Shown here: positions 36,270 through 44,736 of the stretch, in pieces | Layout of the letters: every line of letters begins with the position of its first letter | Numbering within the stretch: the first letter of the stretch is position 1 | Assembly: GCA_002753135.1 (NCBI GenBank) | Contig: PDZV01000024.1 | Span: 1-59,991, forward strand | Origin: Magnetococcales bacterium WMHbinv6 | GTDB taxonomy: Bacteria; Pseudomonadota; Magnetococcia; Magnetococcales; Magnetaquicoccaceae | Direction: 5' to 3' | Length of the DNA: 59,991 nt | Notes under the pieces: model-generated | What the model saw: only the letters and a program-made list of their open reading frames with translations | What the model was told of the DNA's origin: nothing | The model's database searches: none | Position numbers and translations under genes: made by a program

Positions 36270-36308
36270 GTTCATGCGGCGAATCGCCGCCATAATCGCC
36301 GCATGAAC
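36270..36308 (+). promoter_or_regulatory. 13-bp perfect inverted repeat covering the fic start codon
   Basis: GTTCATGCGGCGA (36270-36282) and TCGCCGCATGAAC (36296-36308) are perfect reverse complements 13 bases apart. The right arm contains the fic ATG (36303). A nested 15-base palindrome (36276-36290) and a direct repeat of AATCGCCGC (36282-36290, 36294-36302) lie inside. In RNA the start codon would be base-paired. The left arm also opens a 10-codon frame whose TGA overlaps the fic ATG (ATGA). It could be an operator or a translational switch. Confidence 0.75.
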
Positions 36309-37430
36309 GGCGGAGAATGGCGTTATATCTGGCAGTCGGAAGCGTGGCCAAGGTGGCACTATGATCTGGCACTCTTGGCGACTCCTCTATCGCGGGTGAC
36401 GCATGCGCAGGGGCGTTTATTGGGGCGCTTGGCGGATGTGGGCATGGATCTGCAACAGCGTGCCATTCTCAACGTTTTGACCGGCGAGGTGTTGCAGAGC
36501 AGTGTCATTGAGGGGGAGAGGCTCAATGGCGCTGCGGTTCGTTCTTCGTTGGCGCGTCGTTTGGGGGTGGACGAGGCTGGGGTACCGGTTGCCGATCGGG
36601 CCGTGGAGGGTATGGTGCAGATGGTTTTGGATGCCACACTGCACTACCGCTTGCCGCTGACGGCAGAACGATTGTTTGCCTGGCAGGCGGCGCTTTTTCC
36701 GACAGGTTATTCCGGCATGCTGCCGATTCGGGTTGGAGGGTGGCGTGATGACAGCCGTGGACCGATGCAGGTGGTTACTGGCCCGATCGGGCGGCAGCGG
36801 GTCCATTATGAGGCACCGCCTGCAGCGCGCGTCGCGGCGGAGATGGCCGGCTTTTTGGTCTGGATCAACGAGGCGTCAGAGGAATCCCCCATTGTGCGGG
36901 CTGGCGTGGCCCATTTATGGTTTGTGACGGTACACCCGTTTGAAGATGGCAATGGACGTATTGCCCGGGCGATTGCCGAATGGCTGCTGGCCCGTGCCGA
37001 TGGCACGCCGCAGCGCTTTTACAGCCTTTCAGCACAGATCGAACGGGAAAAAAAGTCCTATTATCTGCTTCTTGAACAAGCACAAAAAGGCACTTTGTCG
37101 CTGACGGATTGGTTGCTCTGGTTTTTGGCTATGGTGGAACAGGCCATTATCCAGGCAGAGCAGAGCGTGGCAAGTGTGCTGAGTAAAGCCCGGTTCTGGC
37201 AACGACTGGCGGGTATACCCCTCAATGAACGTCAAATCAAACTGCTCAATCGCCTGTTGGACGGGTTTAGCGGCCACTTGACCAGCAGCAAATGGGCCGC
37301 CATCGGCAAATGTTCCCAGGATAGCGCCCTGCGCGACATCAATGATTTACTGGCACGGGGTATCCTGAGCAAAACATCAGCCGGAGGGAGAAGTAGCAGG
37401 TATCTGTTGACAGCAGAACTGCTGGAATAA
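36303..37430 (+). CDS. Fic-domain AMP-transferase, DUF4172 N-terminus, class II inhibitory motif
   Basis: This 375-residue protein carries the canonical Fic motif HPFEDGNGRIAR with catalytic His211, expected to transfer AMP from ATP to a hydroxyl of a target protein. The N-terminal part is of the DUF4172 type (YIWQSEAWPRWHYD). The inhibitory helix motif [ST]xxxE[GN] is present as Ser66-x-x-x-Glu70-Gly71 upstream of the Fic core, making it a class II, self-inhibited enzyme. The C-terminal 70 residues look like a winged helix (KLLNRLLDGFSGHLTSSK then LRDINDLLARGILSKT), which could allow autoregulation. There is no clear Shine-Dalgarno; the start lies in the inverted repeat described above. No antitoxin gene is adjacent, as expected when the inhibitory helix is in cis. 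Confidence 0.9.
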   Translation: MNGGEWRYIWQSEAWPRWHYDLALLATPLSRVTHAQGRLLGRLADVGMDLQQRAILNVLTGEVLQSSVIEGERLNGAAVRSSLARRLGVDEAGVPVADRAVEGMVQMVLDATLHYRLPLTAERLFAWQAALFPTGYSGMLPIRVGGWRDDSRGPMQVVTGPIGRQRVHYEAPPAARVAAEMAGFLVWINEASEESPIVRAGVAHLWFVTVHPFEDGNGRIARAIAEWLLARADGTPQRFYSLSAQIEREKKSYYLLLEQAQKGTLSLTDWLLWFLAMVEQAIIQAEQSVASVLSKARFWQRLAGIPLNERQIKLLNRLLDGFSGHLTSSKWAAIGKCSQDSALRDINDLLARGILSKTSAGGRSSRYLLTAELLE

Positions 37431-37435
37431 CCTCC

Positions 37436-40198
37436 TTACTTGCTGAGATACTCCTCATCGCTGGGCAGACCATGTTCTTCGGCTCCGTGGCTGGCCTCTT
37501 CTTCGCTGTGGTGGCTGGCAACGCCACCAAAACGGTCCAAATCCCGTTGCAGCAGCATAACCTGCTGACCCATGGCCTGCGCCAGGGGGGCCAGTTGTTG
37601 CAGCAGGGTGCCTTGCTGCTGCATACGGCTTTGCAAGGCTTGTGTTACCCCATGCACATGCACCAGTTGGCCGTGTTGCGCCGTGTCGGCCAGTACCATG
37701 CCCTGCAGCAGCACGGTGGACTCCTGCACCGTTGCCAGCACGGTACCCAGAATGGCTTGTCCGTTGTCGACCAGATAGCTGGTTGATTTGGAAAGTTCGG
37801 CAATTTCGTCGGCCAGAATGCGACCTCGTTCGGCCAGTTTGCGAATTTCCAGGACGGCAACCCCACCCTTTTTGTTGCCCGACTTTTCCACACTGCCACC
37901 CGTTTCAAAGGTGGCTTTCATCGACAACTGATTGGTCTGCTGCGCGGTGTCGGCAAATTGCGCCGCTTTTTCAGCCACCTCTTGCGCCGACTCGCTGGCC
38001 TGTTCCAGCGTTCCTTTGCCTTGCAGGGCGCTGTGGTGGATACGGCTCACCGCCTGTTCCAGATTTTGTACCTGTTTTAAATGTTGCTGAATGCGGGCGG
38101 CAATCTCATGGGTGATGCCGTCGCTGGTTTCCAGATCATGGCGCATCGGATCGCGCTGGCCGTCACTCTGGGCATGGCGGGCCATGCTGCTCATCTCCCG
38201 GCCCATGCGGGCAATCTGCTGTCCGGCCTCGCGCAGGCGCTGACCGGTCTGTTGCCAATGTTCCGCCAACAGCCGTACCTCGCGAGATAACACACCCAAA
38301 GCGTCGGATCCCACCGGCAACGGATCGACTGGCTGTTTGCCTTTGCGCAGCCACTGCAACGCCTCCACGTTGGCCAGCAGGCCAGCCTGCAGTTGGCCCG
38401 CACGCCACCAGGCCAGCAGAGCGGCCAGCAGCAAAGAGAGTCCCGCCGCCAGCCAGACCGAAAAAGGAATACGCTGCAGCGGCAAGGCTCCCTGAATCAT
38501 CGGTGTTTCGGTGATCACCGCCCAGGTGATGCCGTTGCCCACCGTCAGCGGGGCGTAGGCGGTATAGACCGTGGCCCCGGCCCAGTTTTTGCCGATCAGC
38601 ATGCCCGATTTGCCCGCCAACGCCGCCTGCACCGCCTCGGTTTGCGCCCCGTTGCTGGCGATGGAACCGGCAAAAGAGGCGACCACCGAATGGTTTTGCG
38701 GGTCGCGGATGGAATCGGAGCGTAAACGAAAATCGGGACCCACCAGATAGGCATCACCATCCCCCTCCAGGCCGTCCCGATGTTGCATCAGGTTGGTCAA
38801 CAACTCCATCGGCAGTTGTACCGCAGCCACCACCTTGAGGGCTCCCTCCTGCAGGACCGCTTGTGCCATGAAGGCGGCGGGCTCATTGTTGCTGGGTGGG
38901 TAGGGTTCATAATCGGTCATGACAAAGCCCGGCTTGGCCAACACCTGCTGCACCAGCCGCCCCAGATTGGTCTGGGCCAGGGGGCCGGTCAACAAGTTGG
39001 TGGCAAAATCAGCCTGTTTGGCCACCGAAAAAAAGATTTCGCCATCCGGTTGCACCAGAAACAGATCATAATATCCGCCCTGCTCCATGTGTTGTTTGTA
39101 GAAGGGAACCCCCTGTTTCGGGTCGATACTCAGGGCCTGGCTGATCGGCTGTTCGGCGATCACTGCCCAGGCCAGATCCGGTCCTTGCGGTGGTGGCAAC
39201 AGCTGCAGCGGGCTCCAGGCGTGAAAAACCGCCTGACCGTTGCTCCCTTTGCCGTTGCCGGCCCCTTTGTTGCCCGCCAAAGCGGCGATCACCGCCGGGC
39301 TGGAGAGGCTTTCCGGCTTGCGGGCCGGGGTGGTTGCCGTTGCCGTCGCTTCCAGATAGCGCAGACGGTCTGGACCGACCAGCGAGAGGCGAATATTTTT
39401 TTCGCCCTCTTCCAAAGTCGGGCGGCTGCGGCTGGCCAGGGCGTGCGGTGCGATACGGGCCACCAGCATGCCGATCACTTTGCCGTCTGCCAGCGCATCC
39501 TTGTGGACCGGGGCTGCCAACCAGCCTGCAGGCTGGTTGTCCAGCGGCGCATAGAGGGCAAAACCGGCCATGCCGCTGCGATTGAGTCCTTCGGGAAACA
39601 GCTTGCCGATGCCCACATCCTTCAAGGGAGCGCGACCGATATTTTTGCCCAACAGGGCGTCGGGTTGGGCGCTCAACACCACGCTGCCCGTGGCGGAGAC
39701 CAGGTAAACGTTGTCAAAACCCTGTTTTTCCCGGAAACGGTTCAGGCTGGGGGTCATGGTGGCTGCCAGCACCGGCCAGCGGTCGCTGGTCAATTTTTCG
39801 CCGCCGTCGCGAAACACCCAGTCGATGGTGGCCAACTGTTTGGCTAACGGTTCGCTGGCTGCCAACCGTTCCACCTCCTGCATCCACTCCTGCAGCTGTT
39901 TTTGCAGGGTGGCGGCATAGTGGTCGCGGATGGTCTCCAGCCGTTGCGAAGGCTGTTGACCGCTCGGCTGGTTGTAGACTGACTGGGCGGCGTTGGCCAG
40001 CAGCTCCATATCGTTACGATAGCGGGCAACATGCTGTTCCATCCGATTTTTTTTGATTTCCAGAATGGTGGTCGCCCGACCTTTGGCCGCTTCGTTGGCT
40101 GTCTCTCCCAGCCAGCGGGCCGCCGTCCAACCGGTCAGCAACAGGGTCAGCAGGCTGCTCAACAAAAACAGCACAATCCATTTGGGGCGCAATTGCAT
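37436..40198 (-). CDS. Chemoreceptor-like protein with large periplasmic cache region and degenerate signalling tip
   Basis: The 920-residue protein has a membrane segment at about 7-30, a periplasmic region of about 540 residues with repeated cache-like blocks (FDNVYLVSATGSVVLSAQPD, YDLFLVQPDGEIFFSVAK, GDAYLVGPDFRLRSDS), a second membrane segment near 577-600, and a helical cytoplasmic part. The tip resembles an MCP hairpin in AVLEIRKLAERG (about residue 775) but lacks the canonical E-AG--G-GFAVVA-EVR run: it reads TGGSVEKSGNKKGGVAVLEI. CheA/CheW coupling is therefore doubtful. No obvious output domain replaces it. ATG 40198 follows GGAGG at a good distance; an ATG nine codons upstream is less likely. 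Its stop is 5 bases from that of the convergent fic. Confidence 0.75.
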   Translation of the reverse strand: MQLRPKWIVLFLLSSLLTLLLTGWTAARWLGETANEAAKGRATTILEIKKNRMEQHVARYRNDMELLANAAQSVYNQPSGQQPSQRLETIRDHYAATLQKQLQEWMQEVERLAASEPLAKQLATIDWVFRDGGEKLTSDRWPVLAATMTPSLNRFREKQGFDNVYLVSATGSVVLSAQPDALLGKNIGRAPLKDVGIGKLFPEGLNRSGMAGFALYAPLDNQPAGWLAAPVHKDALADGKVIGMLVARIAPHALASRSRPTLEEGEKNIRLSLVGPDRLRYLEATATATTPARKPESLSSPAVIAALAGNKGAGNGKGSNGQAVFHAWSPLQLLPPPQGPDLAWAVIAEQPISQALSIDPKQGVPFYKQHMEQGGYYDLFLVQPDGEIFFSVAKQADFATNLLTGPLAQTNLGRLVQQVLAKPGFVMTDYEPYPPSNNEPAAFMAQAVLQEGALKVVAAVQLPMELLTNLMQHRDGLEGDGDAYLVGPDFRLRSDSIRDPQNHSVVASFAGSIASNGAQTEAVQAALAGKSGMLIGKNWAGATVYTAYAPLTVGNGITWAVITETPMIQGALPLQRIPFSVWLAAGLSLLLAALLAWWRAGQLQAGLLANVEALQWLRKGKQPVDPLPVGSDALGVLSREVRLLAEHWQQTGQRLREAGQQIARMGREMSSMARHAQSDGQRDPMRHDLETSDGITHEIAARIQQHLKQVQNLEQAVSRIHHSALQGKGTLEQASESAQEVAEKAAQFADTAQQTNQLSMKATFETGGSVEKSGNKKGGVAVLEIRKLAERGRILADEIAELSKSTSYLVDNGQAILGTVLATVQESTVLLQGMVLADTAQHGQLVHVHGVTQALQSRMQQQGTLLQQLAPLAQAMGQQVMLLQRDLDRFGGVASHHSEEEASHGAEEHGLPSDEEYLSK

Positions 40199-40309
40199 AT
40201 TCACCCTACCTCCACACACAGGCACTCGCCAGGCCCGTTCGGCCCGCTTGGCTTAACAGGATTTATTAACACAGATCAACCCCGCATTGTAAACCACTTT
40301 GTCCAGGAA

Positions 40310-40936
40310 TCAACCGTGTTCTGCCAACCCTCGGAAAATTTTAGATAATAAGTTGCGGGCGGCCTGTTCAGGGTTTTTTTCCAGCAGGCCACGGATCAGG
40401 GCTACCCCATCGGCACCGGCCAGGACAACCGAGGCGGCGTTGGCCACCGTAATGCCGCCCAGGGCCAGGACGGGGCCAGGAATTTGCTGTCGCCAGGCGG
40501 CGAAGGTGGCCAGGCCCAGCGGAATGGCCTCCGGGTGGGAACGGGTGGCAAAAACCGGCGAGAGGGTGACATAATCGGCCCCTGCCGCCAGCGCCTGACA
40601 GGCGGAGTCGGGTGAATGGCAGGAACGACCCAACAAACCGTGCGGCAGCAGCCGACGGGCCATGGCAGTCGGCAGACCATTTTCCGGCAGATGAACCCCA
40701 TCCGCCGCCAAGGCCAGGGCCACATCCAGCCGGTCATGAATCAGCAGCAAGGCACCGTTCTGTCGGGCCAAGGGTTGCAACGCGGCAGCCTGGGTCAGCA
40801 AATCTGCTGCCGAGCCCCCTTTGTGGCGCAGCAGCAGATGGCGGACGCCGCCGGCCAGGGCCGCCGCCACCCGTTCCGGCAAGGCTGCCCCCAGAGAGGG
40901 GTCGGTAATCAACAGCAGAGGAGGGGGCGCACGCAT
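40310..40936 (-). CDS. thiE: Thiamine-phosphate synthase (ThiE/TenI family)
   Basis: A 208-residue TIM-barrel protein of the ThiE/TenI family. ThiE joins the hydroxymethylpyrimidine diphosphate and thiazole phosphate halves to make thiamine phosphate. Motifs: LLLITDP at the start, HLLLRHKGGSAADL for the Arg/Lys pair, LLIHDRLDVALALAADGVHL, GRSCHSPDSA, DYVTLSPVFATRSHP and ALGGITVANA. TenI paralogues share this fold, and no other thi gene is nearby, so the ThiE assignment is likely but not certain. The start ATG at 40936 overlaps the queE stop (TGATG), pointing to coupling; an ATG six codons upstream (40954) is the alternative. Confidence 0.75.
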   Translation of the reverse strand: MRAPPPLLLITDPSLGAALPERVAAALAGGVRHLLLRHKGGSAADLLTQAAALQPLARQNGALLLIHDRLDVALALAADGVHLPENGLPTAMARRLLPHGLLGRSCHSPDSACQALAAGADYVTLSPVFATRSHPEAIPLGLATFAAWRQQIPGPVLALGGITVANAASVVLAGADGVALIRGLLEKNPEQAARNLLSKIFRGLAEHG

Positions 40937-41586
40937 CACGGCAGGTTGAGCCATTTATGCAGTTGCAACGACAGGCGAATGGTGCCCGCCGCCTCATCGA
41001 TCAGCTGCAGGCAGGCGGCCACGGCCTGCGGGTTGATGATCGCCTGCCCCTGTCGGTTGCCCTCTGCCCCGGAGCGGGGTTGTACCCAGACATTCGGGTG
41101 CAACTCGGCCCGCTGCAGAATTTCTGCCCGCAGGCGTGGCGACGGGGAGGGGCCGATAACATATTTGACCTCATTCGCCCGTTGATAGATCGCCTCGGCC
41201 AGTTTGGTTTTGGGTGACAGGGTGAGCCAATCCACCCCCTCCGGGATGGGACCGCCGACGCCAGAGGTTTCCATGGCCTGCCAGAAGCCCTGTTGCTTGA
41301 AAAAATCGACCAGTTCCGCCAGGCGGGGTACTGCCAGCGGCTCACCACCGGTCAGCAGCAGATAGGGCAGACGGGGATGCAGACGGCGCACGGCCTGCAA
41401 CAATTGCTCGGCCAGCATCTCCCGGCGGGCTGCCGGATCACGATGCAGCGGTTCGTCGCACCAGGGGCAGGCCAGGGGGCAACCATGAAAGCGGATAAAC
41501 AGCATGGGTCGCCCGCTCCAGCTGGCTTCGCCCTGAACGCTGGCAAACAGATCACAGATCGGATAACGGGCAGTAAGCGCAACCAT
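40936..41586 (-). CDS. queE: 7-carboxy-7-deazaguanine synthase (radical SAM)
   Basis: QueE converts 6-carboxytetrahydropterin to 7-carboxy-7-deazaguanine on the route to queuosine. The 216-residue protein has the radical SAM cluster motif CxxxCxxC in HGCPLACPWCDEPLH, the family N-terminus CDLFASVQGEASWSGRP, and the SAM-binding LLLTGGEPLAVP. The frame is open 83 codons further upstream, but that extension overlaps queD in another frame and has no family likeness, so I start at ATG 41586. The gene lies 19 bases after queD and overlaps thiE. queC and queF are not in the window. Confidence 0.92.
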   Translation of the reverse strand: MVALTARYPICDLFASVQGEASWSGRPMLFIRFHGCPLACPWCDEPLHRDPAARREMLAEQLLQAVRRLHPRLPYLLLTGGEPLAVPRLAELVDFFKQQGFWQAMETSGVGGPIPEGVDWLTLSPKTKLAEAIYQRANEVKYVIGPSPSPRLRAEILQRAELHPNVWVQPRSGAEGNRQGQAIINPQAVAACLQLIDEAAGTIRLSLQLHKWLNLP

Positions 41587-41605
41587 CGCCGACGAGGAGT
41601 GGGGG

Positions 41606-42058
41606 TCAGCAGAAGGCACTTTGCGGCGAGGCAAAGAGCGGCAGCAGCTGTTGGGCATCCTGGCGGTCGGCCTCGGCCCAGGCATGCACCGTCTCCCACA
41701 GACGGGCAGTTTCGATGCGCATGGCGACCATCTCCGGGCGTCCCTCCAGATGGTGCATGCACCAGGCGACAATCCAGGCCGCCAGCAGCTCTGCTGAACT
41801 GTAGGGCAGGCCCGGAACGCTCTCTTCCAGCACAAAATGGTCCAGATAACGGTCGATCAGCTCTGTGGTGATCAATTGGTCCAGGCGTCCAAAATCGACG
41901 ACAAAACCCGATTGCGGGTTGTCGGCCTGAATGGCCTGCACCGGGCCGCAAAAGGTCAGTTCCAGACGGTAGGAGTGGCCATGCAGACGATGACAGCGGC
42001 CATCGTGGTAGGGCAGGCGATGGGCCGCTTCAAATTTGAACTGACGACAAATTTTCAT
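41606..42058 (-). CDS. queD: 6-carboxy-5,6,7,8-tetrahydropterin synthase
   Basis: QueD makes 6-carboxytetrahydropterin from dihydroneopterin triphosphate, feeding QueE. The 150-residue protein shows the zinc ligands in FEAAHRL and in CHRLHGHSYRLEL (with the catalytic Cys), the VDFGRLDQL segment and the late acidic IETARLWETV. Length is slightly above the usual 120-140 owing to a tail of about 15 residues. Either ATG 42058 or the adjacent GTG 42061 starts it. It follows the SUMF1-like gene by 14 bases on the same strand and precedes queE by 19. Confidence 0.92.
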   Translation of the reverse strand: MKICRQFKFEAAHRLPYHDGRCHRLHGHSYRLELTFCGPVQAIQADNPQSGFVVDFGRLDQLITTELIDRYLDHFVLEESVPGLPYSSAELLAAWIVAWCMHHLEGRPEMVAMRIETARLWETVHAWAEADRQDAQQLLPLFASPQSAFC

Positions 42059-42072
42059 CACACCCTGCGTGG

Positions 42073-43047
42073 CTAAAAGGGCATTTTTGGCCGGGCGACC
42101 CGTTTGGTTCCCTTCGTCTCTACCGGTTTGACATCGACGCTGGCGGCCAGCCGCAAACCCAAATCAGGCCGTTTGTGGCCGAAACGTTCAAACCCCCGAT
42201 TGGCGCACCGGATTCCCTCCGAGCCATCTTTCCAGCCGCCGCCCCGGATGACGGAAAAGGGAGTGTCGCTGCTGACCAGTGGATCGTTGCTGCCGTGCTG
42301 GCCGTAGGCGTTTTTATCGTAGCTGTCGCGCACCCACTCCCAGACATTGCCGCCCATGTCATAGAGCCCCAGTCGGTTGGGCAGGCGGCTGCCGGTCATC
42401 TGCGTGCTGTTGTTGCTGTTATGGCGATACCAGGCCAGTTGATCCACCTGGGCGTAGCCGGGATAGACCACTTTTTCACCGCCGTTGCGGCAGGCATATT
42501 CCCATTGCGCTTCCGTCGGCAGGGCAAAGTTGACTGAGCCCTGATGGTGGGTGTTCAATTTGGCCAGATACTCCTCCACATCCATGCGGGTGATGTGTTC
42601 CACCGGAAAGGCCTCATCTTTTTGTCCCATCACCTCATGGTGCAGCTGTGACGGGTTGTGCAGCAACACCCGTTGCCATTGCTGCTGGGTCACTTCCCGT
42701 TCGCCGAGCCAAAAACCGGAGAGGCAGACGTTGTGCATCGGCTCTTCGTCGGCATCCCGTCCTTCCGCGTTGGGCGGGGAACCCATCTTGTAACAGCCGC
42801 CGGGAACCCAGACAAAAGAGATACCGCTCAACGGTTCCCGCCACGGTTTGCCTGCCTGAATATCCACCGCGCCGCCTGGGGTGGTGACGGTGGTACTCAA
42901 TTCGTCCCACTCTTTGATGAGGAAGGCCTCTGCCGTGGCGGCCAAAGCCAGCAGGGGTAACAACAGCAGAGCGACCAGGCCATGGCGGCTGGAACCTGCC
43001 GTTTTCCGGCGTACAGAAGGGGCAGATGGGCTTGCCAAACGCAACAC
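42073..43047 (-). CDS. Exported SUMF1/formylglycine-generating-enzyme-like protein
   Basis: This 324-residue protein has a signal peptide (hydrophobic HGLVALLLLPLLALAATAEA, cut near residue 40). Its SUMF1/FGE-sulfatase fold shows in FVWVPGGCYKMGSPP, FWLGEREVTQQQW, ALPTEAQWEYACRNGG, LGLYDMGGNVWEWVRDSYD and VIRGGGWKDG...RCANRGF...LGLRLA. The paired catalytic Cys of true formylglycine-generating enzymes are not obvious, so it is more likely a binding or regulatory relative. It starts with GTG directly after the TAA of the caspase-like gene (zero gap). Caspase-type and SUMF1 domains occur together or fused in many bacteria, so these two exported proteins probably work as a pair. Confidence 0.85.
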   Translation of the reverse strand: MLRLASPSAPSVRRKTAGSSRHGLVALLLLPLLALAATAEAFLIKEWDELSTTVTTPGGAVDIQAGKPWREPLSGISFVWVPGGCYKMGSPPNAEGRDADEEPMHNVCLSGFWLGEREVTQQQWQRVLLHNPSQLHHEVMGQKDEAFPVEHITRMDVEEYLAKLNTHHQGSVNFALPTEAQWEYACRNGGEKVVYPGYAQVDQLAWYRHNSNNSTQMTGSRLPNRLGLYDMGGNVWEWVRDSYDKNAYGQHGSNDPLVSSDTPFSVIRGGGWKDGSEGIRCANRGFERFGHKRPDLGLRLAASVDVKPVETKGTKRVARPKMPF

Positions 43048-44736
43048 TTATCTCTCTCCTTTGCTTTTGCTCAGGCGCATCTTGATCGGTTTGGACAGAT
43101 AAACGTCGCCCTCCGGCATCATCTGCTGCAGATAACGGTAGCTTTCCGCCAGTTGGATCCAATCGTCGCCAGTCTGTTCTCTGTTTTCATTCTCACCCAG
43201 CATGGCCTTGAGCAGATAATAGGTCAAGCCCCCCTGCCGACCGGCCCCATGCAACGGTGCCCGTTTTTGCAGAGAAGAGACCAGCCAGGCATGCGGACCC
43301 CGGAAAAAAGCGGCGTCCAGGGCTATGGCCGATTGGGCTTTTGCCGCATGGCTCATGTTGCCCGATGCGCTGCGACCTTGCGCCGCGCACTCCGCGCTGT
43401 TGTTGAAACAGGTGTCGAGAATGATGGCGGCATTGGCGTTTTTCAGTTTGTTCAGCGACTCCTGCAGTTCTGCCAACGAAATGGCTGCTTGCGGGTTGAT
43501 CCCCTCCAGCTGGCTTTCAGCCGGCAACAGCAGACCATCTTCCACCGCATTGTCGATCACCAGGGGGGCGGCCCAGCCGGAATAATAAAACAACAGAATG
43601 GCACCCGGATTGAGCTGACCCTGACGCACCAGCCAGCGCAGATCGTCACGCAGGGTGGCCAGATTGGCCTCCTGATCGACCCGCAGGCGGACATGCTCCA
43701 CATCATCTTTGAACAATCCCCGTTGCACCAGCATGCGCTGCATATGGCGGGCATCGCGATCGGCAAAATGGCGGGAACGCAGATGCTGGTAGCGGTTGAT
43801 GCCAACGATGAGCGCGTAGGCATCGTCGCGTTTTTCCCAGGGAGCGATGGGCGGCAGGGCCTGAATGTGGTCATCGAGCAGGGGTGACTGATCATCCATC
43901 ACGCCGCTTTTTTTCCAGGTTTCATGCGGCAGGTCGATGGGGTAGGGCATCTCGGCATCTTTGTCCAGGTGGACAGAGAGCAGGCGGTCTTTGGCCTCGA
44001 CGAAACGGCTCTCCTGCGGATACTCTTTGATCAGCAGGTTGATCGCCTGCCGGATGGCGGGCAGTTGGCCGTCATGTTCACAGGGTTTGCCCTTTTGCGG
44101 CTTCAGACATTCACGAAATTTGCGCCATAAGGTCTCCACCACATATTCGGAGGCCTGATTCTGCCACTGCACGGCACGCACACCGCTGAAGCCGGAACGG
44201 CTCAACCAGTCATAGGCTTCCAGATAACGGCCCAGGCGGAAGAGGGCATAAAGTTTGGAATGGGCCAGCGACCAGTTGCCGACAAACACCTGCAACCCTT
44301 CGTTGGCCAGTTGCAGCGACTCTTTATCCTTGCCCAGTTCAAATTTGAGCCAGGCGAGGTTGGCGATGGCCTTTTCCCGATTATTGGCTTCGGTGGCACC
44401 CGGCATCAGATTCAGGCTGTCCCAGACCGCTTCTGCCCGTTCGGCGTTGCCCGCCATGTAGTAGGCCAGCCCCAGGTTGAAGGCGATGCCTGGATCGCTG
44501 GGGCAGATCACGGCGGCATTGTTCATGGCGGCGATGCCCTGATCGGTATCCCGTTCGTAGATGGCAATACCTTTGACCGCCATCTCCCGGGCCACGATAC
44601 AGGGGTTGGAGTGATCGCCGATGGCCCAGGCAGGCAGTGGCAGCAACGGCAGCAACAGCAGGGTCAGCCAGCGGACAAAGGAGCGCGGAGCGCCGGAGGC
44701 TCGCCCACGGTTGCCCGGGAGAGGTGCCCCTTTCAC
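43048..44736 (-). CDS. Exported TPR/caspase-like protein with catalytic His replaced by Trp
   Basis: The 562-residue protein has a signal peptide ([16 protein letters not shown]), a TPR-like N-terminal half (residues about 45-190, including [19 protein letters not shown]) and a C-terminal peptidase C14 (caspase) domain opening with [18 protein letters not shown]. The expected YSGHG motif reads YYSGWAAP, so the catalytic His is Trp388. The nucleophile Cys443 is kept in [11 protein letters not shown]. With the dyad broken, it is probably an inactive pseudo-protease, or uses another base. The GTG start overlaps the fba stop (GTGA), which suggests coupling. Later segments [15 protein letters not shown] and [12 protein letters not shown] fit the caspase fold. 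Confidence 0.85.
   Translation of the reverse strand: MKGAPLPGNRGRASGAPRSFVRWLTLLLLPLLPLPAWAIGDHSNPCIVAREMAVKGIAIYERDTDQGIAAMNNAAVICPSDPGIAFNLGLAYYMAGNAERAEAVWDSLNLMPGATEANNREKAIANLAWLKFELGKDKESLQLANEGLQVFVGNWSLAHSKLYALFRLGRYLEAYDWLSRSGFSGVRAVQWQNQASEYVVETLWRKFRECLKPQKGKPCEHDGQLPAIRQAINLLIKEYPQESRFVEAKDRLLSVHLDKDAEMPYPIDLPHETWKKSGVMDDQSPLLDDHIQALPPIAPWEKRDDAYALIVGINRYQHLRSRHFADRDARHMQRMLVQRGLFKDDVEHVRLRVDQEANLATLRDDLRWLVRQGQLNPGAILLFYYSGWAAPLVIDNAVEDGLLLPAESQLEGINPQAAISLAELQESLNKLKNANAAIILDTCFNNSAECAAQGRSASGNMSHAAKAQSAIALDAAFFRGPHAWLVSSLQKRAPLHGAGRQGGLTYYLLKAMLGENENREQTGDDWIQLAESYRYLQQMMPEGDVYLSKPIKMRLSKSKGER

Noticed and set aside
37472-39847. Plus-strand frames (up to 355 codons) inside the receptor gene
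   Set aside because: They are shadows of the minus-strand gene, which has membrane segments and cache-like blocks; the plus-strand translations are Gln/His/Arg-rich without domains.
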